A stretch of 28,829 nucleotides of DNA, taken from the NCBI GenBank assembly GCA_002408465.1, contig DHSM01000030.1, forward strand, positions 1-28,829. The letters run 5' to 3'. The notes under the pieces were generated by a model that saw only the letters and a list, made by a program, of their open reading frames with translations, had not been told where the DNA came from and made no database searches. Position 1 is the stretch's first letter. Every line of letters starts with the position of its first letter. A program made the position numbers and the translations under genes. This stretch comes from Firmicutes bacterium UBA5286 (GTDB lineage Bacteria > Bacillota > Proteinivoracia > UBA4975). Below, one piece after another: positions 23,265 to 28,829 of the stretch.

Positions 23265-23294
23265 AATAAAAAAATGCAATAGGAGAGATATCTA

Positions 23295-24530
23295 ATGACA
23301 ATCGAAACCATTGCACAACGAATCCGTACACAACTAGAAGAGCTGAGCGCCTTTACTGCCACCCCAGGTAACGGCGTAACGCGATTCCCCTTTACGCAGG
23401 AAGCGCGTAAAGCCAGCGATTACCTCAAAACCCGTATGGAGGAGGTCGGCCTTACAGTAAGAATGGACAATTCCGGCTCGGTCATCGGTCGACTGGAAGG
23501 CCAAGTACCTGATACAGTGATGATTGGCTCACACCTTGATTCTGTGCAGTTTGGTGGCGCCTACGACGGCATTGCAGGTGTGGTGTGCGCCATCGAGGCT
23601 GTGCGGCAGATGGCCGAAAGTAACGAGAAGCCTTTCTATTCTATCGAAGTGATCGCTACTAACGACGAAGAGGGCTCACGTTTCAAATCGGGTTTATTTA
23701 CAGGAAAAGTTATGGACGCGCAACTCACCGTTGAGGACATCCAGCGCTACAAGGATGCGGATGGCGTGAGTGTCTACGCTGCGATGAAAGAATATGGCCT
23801 TAACCCGGACGAGATCGCCAACCATAAGCGCACTGATATCAAGGCATTTATAGAGGTGCACATCGAGCAAGGACCGATTCTTGAGGCGGAACAGAAAGAT
23901 ATCGGCGTTGTCGACATTATTGTAGGTATCAAGCGGGCGCTGGTAACGGTCAATGGCCGAGCTGACCACATTGGTACCATGCCGATGAACATGCGTATGG
24001 ACGCAGTGGAAGCCGCCACTAAGGTAATTGCCAACATCGGTGACCGTTCCCGGCAGTATCCGCTGGCGGTGGCCACAGTAGGTAATCTTAATGTTGCGCC
24101 CAACATCGTTAATATCATACCCAGCCAAGTCACCTACACGGTTGACTTCCGTGGCACTACGCAAGATGAGATCGATGCTCAGTACAAGGGAATGCTGGAA
24201 GACTTGCAGGCGGTGACCGTGCGGTTTCACATGAGCTTTGATGTGGCGGAAACGCTCAACGTTATACCGGTAGAACTCAGTAAGGATTTTCGCAGCTATA
24301 TTAAAGAAAGCTGTACCAAACGTGGCTACTCCAACATGAATATCGTCAGTGGTGCGGGGCATGATGCGCAAGTATTTGGTGCGCGGATGCCCGCAGCAAT
24401 GATTTTTGTCCCCAGTATCGGCGGACGCAGCCATTGTCCAGAAGAAAATACCGATGCCCGTACGCTTGCTATGGCGTCAAACGTTGCCTACGATACCCTG
24501 CTCCGTATCTGTGCTGAAAAGAGATTATGA
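23295..24530 (+). CDS. M20-family Zn amidohydrolase (allantoate / N-carbamoyl-L-amino acid type)
   Basis: The 411-residue enzyme belongs to the hydantoinase/carbamoylase group of peptidase family M20 (AllC/HyuC/beta-ureidopropionase-like), which hydrolyses the ureido or amide group of allantoate, N-carbamoyl-amino acids or similar substrates with two metal ions. Metal ligands are visible: His80 and Asp91 in GSHLDSVQFGGAYDG, Glu125/Glu126 in NDEEGSRF, His189 in FIEVHIEQGP, and the late His in SHCPEE. The dimerisation-domain His225 (GRADHIGTMPM) and SGAGHDAQ are also present. ATG 23295 follows AGGAGAG. The MBL gene overlaps its stop as ATGA. The exact substrate cannot be read from sequence. Confidence 0.85.
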   Translation: MTIETIAQRIRTQLEELSAFTATPGNGVTRFPFTQEARKASDYLKTRMEEVGLTVRMDNSGSVIGRLEGQVPDTVMIGSHLDSVQFGGAYDGIAGVVCAIEAVRQMAESNEKPFYSIEVIATNDEEGSRFKSGLFTGKVMDAQLTVEDIQRYKDADGVSVYAAMKEYGLNPDEIANHKRTDIKAFIEVHIEQGPILEAEQKDIGVVDIIVGIKRALVTVNGRADHIGTMPMNMRMDAVEAATKVIANIGDRSRQYPLAVATVGNLNVAPNIVNIIPSQVTYTVDFRGTTQDEIDAQYKGMLEDLQAVTVRFHMSFDVAETLNVIPVELSKDFRSYIKESCTKRGYSNMNIVSGAGHDAQVFGARMPAAMIFVPSIGGRSHCPEENTDARTLAMASNVAYDTLLRICAEKRL

Positions 24531-25330
24531 AGCTGACCGTATTAACTGACAACAACACCTATATCGATCAATATTACCTGGGTGAACCGGCGGTATCCTA
24601 CTTCATTGAGGACGAAGGCATCCAACTGCTATTTGACCTTGGTTACTCTGATGTATACTTGAGAAACGCCCAGAAACTTGGGATTGATCTTACAAAAGTG
24701 GATACCGTAGTGCTCTCCCATGGACACAACGACCATACCGGCGGGCTTTCGGACTTTCCCGCCCTCGAGCATAGGGTAAAGCTAATTGGCCACCCTCAGG
24801 TATTTGAGGAGAAGCGAATAGGCCAGCTTATTGTCAGTTCACCACTGCGACGCGAGCAGTTGGAAGATCGGTTTGAACTACGCCTCTCACAGGAACCGCT
24901 TGCGGTAACTCCTAACCTCACTTTTTTAGGTGAGATTGAGCGTACTAATAATTTTGAGAACCAGTCGCCCATTGGGGAGTACCGGTGTGGGTGCAATTGG
25001 CACCCTGACTATTTAATAGATGACTCTGCATTAGCCTATCGGGGCAAGGATGGCATCTCAATCATTACCGGCTGTTCCCACGCTGGCATTTGCAATATCA
25101 TTGAGCACGCAAAGCAGGTGACGGGGGTACAGCGGGTGTGCAATGTGATTGGCGGATTCCATTTATTCGATGAGTATTCTGAGCAACTCCTACAGACAGT
25201 AGAATATCTTGATCGAGAAAGAATTACTTCACTCTATCCTTGCCATTGCACGTCTTTTGCGGCGCGTGCAGCTATTTACCGGAAAATTCCGGTACAGGAA
25301 GTCGGCGTCGGCCTCACTCTGGAGTGGTGA
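24527..25330 (+). CDS. MBL-fold metallohydrolase
   Basis: The 267-residue protein has the metallo-beta-lactamase metal motif SHGHNDHTGG (His65, His67, Asp69, His70), a later metal site in GCSHAGICNIIEHA, and the terminal GGFHL motif. This combination matches the archaeal/bacterial group annotated as dihydropterin-related MBL hydrolases (PF00753), whose reactions are mostly unknown. ATG 24527 overlaps the amidohydrolase stop by 4 bases, so the two are co-translated and probably act in one pathway. A lactone- or ester-cleaving step after the amidohydrolase would fit, but this is inference. Confidence 0.8.
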   Translation: MKLTVLTDNNTYIDQYYLGEPAVSYFIEDEGIQLLFDLGYSDVYLRNAQKLGIDLTKVDTVVLSHGHNDHTGGLSDFPALEHRVKLIGHPQVFEEKRIGQLIVSSPLRREQLEDRFELRLSQEPLAVTPNLTFLGEIERTNNFENQSPIGEYRCGCNWHPDYLIDDSALAYRGKDGISIITGCSHAGICNIIEHAKQVTGVQRVCNVIGGFHLFDEYSEQLLQTVEYLDRERITSLYPCHCTSFAARAAIYRKIPVQEVGVGLTLEW

Positions 25331-25373
25331 CACCGAAAAATATAATCTAATATCAAGGAGGAAGGTAAACACT

Positions 25374-26267
25374 ATGAGCAACCAAGCAGCAGCAGACACC
25401 AAAGAAAAGGTTTGCTGGAAGGAGTACAAGCTCCACATCGCAGTCTTGGTCATCATCCTGCTGGCAGAACTGGTCATCCGCAAGCAAACTATCACTTTCA
25501 GCAATGCCCAGTATGGGAGCCTCTCTATCGGATTTCAGCCGTTTGTCTTTGCCATGATTCTAGGCTTAATCGCCTACCTTGCGAAACCCATTAAGTGGGT
25601 AAAAGAAAAAGAGTCAGCGGCGGCATCTGGCACCATGCTCATATTCATTGGCCCACTGCTTGCTAAACTTGCTATCGCAAGCGGATATTCAATCAAGGCG
25701 ATTATCGCCGTAGGTCCTGCCATGCTTTTGCAGGAATTCGGCAATATCGGCACGATGCTCCTCGCTCTTCCTATTGCATTGCTGCTCGGCTTCAAGCGTG
25801 AGGCGGTTGGCATGACTCACTCGATTGGCCGGGAGCAGAATATGGGACTCATTATTGATCGCTATGGCTTCGATGCCGATGAAACCCGTGGCGTTCTGAT
25901 AATCTATATCATCGGTACAGTCATCGGTTCGGTAGTTATTGGGCCGCTCACCGGTATTCTGGCAAATGTCCTGCCGATTAGTCCTTTGGCCTACGCAATG
26001 GCTACCGGCGTGGGCAGCGCAGGTATGACTGCCGCTTCGCTGAGCACGCTCATTGATATGTTCCCGCAGTTTGAAACACAGATGTCTGCATATTCCAGCA
26101 TGAGCAACCTCCTTACCCAAGTGGACGGTATCTATATGTCCATCCTGATTGGCTTGCCACTGTGTAACCTGCTATATAAGGTTGTTGAACCCGTCCTGGG
26201 CCGTGTTACCAAGAGAGGGCGCAGGAATGCGGAGCTTCTTAAGGAAAAAGTAAAGGAGGCTGAGTAA
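25374..26267 (+). CDS. DUF3100-like membrane protein, candidate transporter subunit
   Basis: The ATG at 25374 is preferred since AAGGAGGAAGG lies just upstream; longer in-frame starts lie inside the MBL gene. The 297-residue protein has about eight to nine membrane segments and the DUF3100 pattern, with MLIFIGPLLAKLAIASG, LLQEFGNIGTMLLALPIALL, HSIGREQNMGLIIDRYGFD and YAMATGVGSAGMTAASLSTL. The gene ends in a charged cytoplasmic tail, 2 bases from the next gene. DUF3100 proteins have no experimentally settled role that I know of. Co-transcription with amidohydrolase genes suggests import of their substrate. Confidence 0.75.
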   Translation: MSNQAAADTKEKVCWKEYKLHIAVLVIILLAELVIRKQTITFSNAQYGSLSIGFQPFVFAMILGLIAYLAKPIKWVKEKESAAASGTMLIFIGPLLAKLAIASGYSIKAIIAVGPAMLLQEFGNIGTMLLALPIALLLGFKREAVGMTHSIGREQNMGLIIDRYGFDADETRGVLIIYIIGTVIGSVVIGPLTGILANVLPISPLAYAMATGVGSAGMTAASLSTLIDMFPQFETQMSAYSSMSNLLTQVDGIYMSILIGLPLCNLLYKVVEPVLGRVTKRGRRNAELLKEKVKEAE

Positions 26268-26269
26268 TC

Positions 26270-26758
26270 ATGGCAAAAATGACGATTAAGAAAGAGCATT
26301 TAAAGATGACTTCAGTGTTGGACTGGCTGCTTATGCTGCTAATCTTCGGCGTACTAACATTGATCATCAACACATTTAGCTATAAGAACCCAATTATAGA
26401 GTCAATTCCTGGTATGCTCGTCCTGATTGCTATCACCTTCGTCGGGATGCTGTTAGCAAAATTGATCCCCCTAAAAGTTCCTGCGATCATCTATATCAGC
26501 CTCATCGCATTGGTGATTTCACTGCCGGTTTGTGGTGCGGTATCTGAATTTGTGTACACCAGCACCAGCAAAATTAGCACTCTCGCTTTATGCACCGTCA
26601 TCCTCGCTTATTCGGGCGTGGCAATCGGCAAGAGCTGGGCTGAATTTAAAAAGATGGGCTGGAGAGGTATTGTTGTAACTCTGTGCGTCATTCTCGGCAC
26701 CTTCCTCGGCTCGGCTCTAATAGCACAGTTTGTGCTTAAGATGCAGGGTATCATTTAA
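26270..26758 (+). CDS. Small membrane protein, partner of the DUF3100-like protein
   Basis: The 162-residue protein has about five membrane segments (residues 17-37, 44-66, 69-90, 103-120 and 131-155). ATG 26270 lies 2 bases after the upstream stop, with AAAGGAGG in the end of that gene. No named family was recognised. The conserved-looking motifs SIPGMLVLI, LAKLIPLKVPAI and GVAIGKSWAEFKKMG are typical of transporter cores. A terminator follows 64 bases after the stop, so this ends the operon. Its tight coupling suggests that it forms a two-part carrier with the DUF3100-like protein. Confidence 0.7.
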   Translation: MAKMTIKKEHLKMTSVLDWLLMLLIFGVLTLIINTFSYKNPIIESIPGMLVLIAITFVGMLLAKLIPLKVPAIIYISLIALVISLPVCGAVSEFVYTSTSKISTLALCTVILAYSGVAIGKSWAEFKKMGWRGIVVTLCVILGTFLGSALIAQFVLKMQGII

Positions 26759-26821
26759 CGCGAACTCGCAAAAGCTCGAAGATCTCTTACATTCTGTTCA
26801 ACTAAGCAGCTATTCTAGTAT

Positions 26822-26862
26822 AAGGCGGTATCCGAATGTTATTTCGGATGCCGCCTTTTTGA
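26822..26862 (+). terminator. Rho-independent terminator of the amidohydrolase operon
   Basis: AAGGCGG.ATCCGAA pairs with TTCGGAT.CCGCCTT around TGTTAT, followed by TTTTTG. Long, GC-rich stem with a U-tract. Confidence 0.9.
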
Positions 26863-27101
26863 GGAACACCTAAGACACCACCCGCGATTCAAGGTTCAGC
26901 TTCTAGATGTCAGGGTTGCCTATTTTAGAACTTGCAGGAGCGAGTGGGGGAGTAAGTGCAAAAAGACCGGACCCTGCATTAAATTATAGCCATTATAATA
27001 CCCAAAATAAAATACAGTTTAAATAGCAGGATTTTGGCTTACTATGTAGAATTATAATCCTAAAGACACTAGCATGAACTGGCTTACTTCGGCCAAACAG
27101 C

Positions 27102-27130
27102 TTGACCCCCTAGCACCAATGGTCTATGAT
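27102..27130 (+). promoter_or_regulatory. Sigma-A promoter for the riboswitch-permease unit
   Basis: TTGACC (27102-27107) and TATGAT (27125-27130) are separated by exactly 17 bases. Transcription would start near 27137, about 26 bases before the riboswitch P1 helix. A second TATAAT at 27053-27058 lacks a good -35 box. Confidence 0.7.
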
Positions 27131-27162
27131 TATCCACGTAGCGTTCTAACTAATAATGCTGT

Positions 27163-27229
27163 CTCGTATAATATCGGGAATATGGCTCGAAAGTCTCTAC
27201 CAGACAACCGTAAATTGTCTGACTACGAG
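27163..27229 (+). promoter_or_regulatory. Purine riboswitch aptamer, guanine class
   Basis: All helices of the purine aptamer can be drawn: P1 CTCGTA/TACGAG (27163-27168 with 27224-27229), P2 TCGGG/CTCGA (27174-27178 with 27186-27190), and P3 CAGACAA/TTGTCTG (27201-27207 with 27215-27221), with the conserved AATATGG and CCGTAAA loops and the CTCTACC joining segment. The base that pairs with the ligand is C27223 (GAC-TAC), so guanine or hypoxanthine, not adenine, should be bound. Ligand binding should stabilise P1 and favour the downstream terminator, turning the permease off. Confidence 0.95.
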
Positions 27230-27292
27230 GATTTACCCGGTTTTTCATCCAGGTGTTGCAGCATATTAATATGCTGTATTTAACTATGGAAG

Positions 27293-27345
27293 AAATCCAG
27301 GCGGGTAGGTTGTCTAGTCACCTTGCCTCCCTGGATTTTTCTTTA
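27293..27345 (+). terminator. Riboswitch expression-platform terminator
   Basis: AAATCCAGG (27293-27301) pairs with CCTGGATTT (27330-27338), with inner GG.AGGT/ACCT.CC pairing, followed by TTCTTTAT. GGATTT at 27229-27234, next to the P1 3' strand, can pair with AAATCC at 27293-27298, offering a simple antiterminator. A perfect 18-bp palindrome (27259-27276) lies between. Confidence 0.8.
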
Positions 27346-27368
27346 TACCAATTATAGGAGGGAAAAGA

Positions 27369-28781
27369 ATGGGTTTTTTTGAAAGGTTTTTTAAGCTAAA
27401 AGAGCACGGCACTAACCCAAGGACTGAACTTATCGCTGGTATCACCACTTTTATGACCATGGCCTACATTATCTTTGTCAACCCAATGATTCTATCTAAT
27501 GCAATTGATACTCCCCATGCATTTGCAGCAATTATGACAGCTACTATTCTTTCCGCAGCATTTACCACAATATTGATGGGCTTGGTTACTAACTATCCCT
27601 TTGCCCTGGCCAGCGGCATGGGCCTCAACGCTTTCTTTGCCTTCGTGATAGTAATTGGCATGGGGGCGCCCTGGCAGGCAGCCTTTGGGGCTACCGTTAT
27701 CTCCGGTACTGTTTTCTTCATTCTGGCTGTAACTGGAATTGTCGACTGGATGGACAAGGCTATTCCCAGCTCATTGAAAAAAGCAGTGGCTGCGGGCATC
27801 GGCTTATTTATCGCCCTCATAGGCCTCATTAACGGGGGAATCATTACAGGCAGTACGGCTACAACTGTAACTTTGGGAAACCTGGTCTCGCCCCCTGTTT
27901 TCCTTGCAGTGCTTGGCCTGATTATTACCGCTATTCTCATGGCAGCCAAGGTCCGCGGCAGCATCCTTCTTGGCATTTTAATCACCACCATCCTGGGCTG
28001 GTTCTTCCCCAGCGCAGACGCCTATGCAGCCGGCGCTCCCTTTATCGGCTGGTTCTTTGGCACTGGCACCGCGACAGTAACTCCTATCCCCACCGGTATC
28101 AAAAGCTTTATCGACCTGAACATAGGCAATAACTTTAAGGCCCTGGGAGAAATCGCTTTTAAACTTGATTTCTTGGGCGCTCTTAAACTGGGCTTCATCA
28201 CCATCTTTACTTTAGTTTTCGTTGACCTCTTTGACACCATGGGCACAGTCCTGGGCACCGGCGCCCGGGCAGGTTTCCTGGATGAAAAGGGCCGCTTGCC
28301 AAAAATCAAGCAAGTTATGATGGTCGACGCTTTCGGCACCGTCTTCGGCGCTTTGCTGGGCACTTCCACCGTCACCACTTATGTTGAAAGCACCGCCGGG
28401 GTCGCTGAAGGCGGCCGCACAGGCTTAACTGCATGCGTAACTGGCATCCTCTTCCTGCTGGCCCTGTTCTTCACACCCCTGGCCATGATGATCCCCAGCG
28501 CTGCCACCGCCCCTGCTTTGATTATCGTCGGCGTGCTGATGATGGGCGCAGTTACCGGCATCAACTTTGATGATTTCACTGAAGCCTTCCCGGCCTTCCT
28601 GACCATCGCCTTCATGCCCTTTACCTACAGCATCGCCAGCGGCATCGCCATTGGCTTCATCTCCTACCCGATCGTCAAGCTGGTCTCCGGGAAAGCTAAA
28701 GAAGTCAACTGGTTCATCTACGTATTGGCAGCAATCTCCCTGATTCACTTCTTCCCGCAAATAATATCCTGGATATTCTAA
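27369..28781 (+). CDS. pbuG: NCS2/AzgA-type purine permease
   Basis: The 470-residue protein is a complete purine permease of the PbuG/PbuO/AzgA branch of NCS2, importing guanine/hypoxanthine (or adenine) by proton symport. It has the family start FFERFFKLKEHGTNPRTELI, then GITTFMTMAYIIFVNP, the ASGMGLNAFFAF substrate-site motif, LVFVDLFDTMGTVLGTGARA, and TSTVTTYVESTAGVAEGGRT. ATG 27369 follows ATAGGAGGG. Control by the guanine-class riboswitch upstream, as for pbuG in Bacillus, supports guanine/hypoxanthine as substrate; the symbol is given at family level. Codons are much GC-richer than in the left half of the window. Confidence 0.92.
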   Translation: MGFFERFFKLKEHGTNPRTELIAGITTFMTMAYIIFVNPMILSNAIDTPHAFAAIMTATILSAAFTTILMGLVTNYPFALASGMGLNAFFAFVIVIGMGAPWQAAFGATVISGTVFFILAVTGIVDWMDKAIPSSLKKAVAAGIGLFIALIGLINGGIITGSTATTVTLGNLVSPPVFLAVLGLIITAILMAAKVRGSILLGILITTILGWFFPSADAYAAGAPFIGWFFGTGTATVTPIPTGIKSFIDLNIGNNFKALGEIAFKLDFLGALKLGFITIFTLVFVDLFDTMGTVLGTGARAGFLDEKGRLPKIKQVMMVDAFGTVFGALLGTSTVTTYVESTAGVAEGGRTGLTACVTGILFLLALFFTPLAMMIPSAATAPALIIVGVLMMGAVTGINFDDFTEAFPAFLTIAFMPFTYSIASGIAIGFISYPIVKLVSGKAKEVNWFIYVLAAISLIHFFPQIISWIF

Positions 28782-28787
28782 AAAAAA

Positions 28788-28821
28788 CGGCACCGGGGGG
28801 CGACCTCCGGTGTCGCTTTTT
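28788..28821 (+). terminator. Rho-independent terminator of the purine permease gene
   Basis: CGGCACCGG.GG pairs with CC.CCGGTGTCG around CGA, followed by CTTTTTGG. It begins 6 bases after the stop codon. Confidence 0.9.
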
Positions 28822-28829
28822 GGGGGACG

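Noticed and set aside
23694..24434. A long antisense frame in the M20 amidohydrolase gene
   Set aside because: It is His/Arg-rich, lacks a ribosome site, and is a compositional shadow of the GC-richer real gene.
25209..25373. A 55-residue N-terminal extension of the DUF3100-like protein
   Set aside because: It lies inside the MBL gene in another frame; the strong ribosome site points to ATG 25374.
27074..27283. A 69-codon frame upstream of the purine permease
   Set aside because: It covers the promoter, the purine riboswitch and part of the expression platform; the RNA structure explains the sequence.
1..28829. CRISPR arrays, tRNA or rRNA genes, replication origin
   Set aside because: No regularly spaced short repeats, cloverleaf signatures, rRNA motifs or DnaA-box clusters were seen by eye.

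Overview
The window looks like a chromosomal segment of a low-to-mid GC, Gram-positive-type anaerobe, most likely a member of the Clostridia/Firmicutes. The evidence is strong AAGGAGG-type ribosome binding sites, frequent TTG and GTG starts, lipoproteins and Sec signal peptides without an outer-membrane partner, a two-subunit iron-sulfur L-serine dehydratase, an AbrB-type regulator, and a purine riboswitch followed by a Rho-independent terminator. Genus cannot be named from sequence alone. I saw no rRNA, tRNA or CRISPR array.

Layout. (1) 1-2180: a secreted C39-like cysteine peptidase and a surface lipoprotein. (2) 2186-3700: wreckage of IS21-type elements (istB and istA pieces in opposite orientation). 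(3) 3915-7182, minus strand: cassette A, reading promoter > small secreted beta-rich protein > hairpin > membrane-anchored surface protein > ABC ATPase > ABC-2 permease > terminator. (4) 7570-11796: an inactivated IS3-family element, a broken AbrB/PIN toxin-antitoxin pair, a zinc-ribbon protein, a YgjP-type metallopeptidase and about 1.2 kb of gene fragments. (5) 11797-16325, plus strand: cassette B, reading small secreted beta-rich protein > hairpin > lipoprotein > membrane-fusion-like protein > MacB/LolD-type ATPase > FtsX/MacB-type permease. (6) 16418-16830: a transposase fragment joined to an antisense ABC ATPase fragment. (7) 16990-18548: sdaAB-sdaAA. (8) 18604-23048: a strongly rearranged patch with a second YgjP copy, a third partial copy, a 447-bp direct repeat, two broken ABC transporters, an AbrB regulator and a frameshifted secreted-protein gene. 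(9) 23295-26758: a tight operon of an M20 amidohydrolase (allantoate / N-carbamoyl-amino-acid type), an MBL-fold hydrolase and two membrane proteins (DUF3100-like plus a small partner). (10) 27102-28821: sigma-A promoter, guanine-class purine riboswitch, terminator and an NCS2 purine permease.

How the parts work together. The most interesting signal is that cassettes A and B are built alike and diverge from each other across a patch of mobile-element debris. Each starts with a small exported Thr/Ser-rich beta protein, has a stem-loop directly after that gene, and then encodes a surface-anchored protein and an ABC transporter. This layout suits an exported effector (bacteriocin- or toxin-like) made in excess over its transport or self-protection machinery. 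That role is inference; no known effector family was recognised. The right end is more conventional nitrogen/purine metabolism: L-serine deamination, cleavage of an amide or ureido substrate with a possible two-part transporter, and riboswitch-controlled purine uptake.
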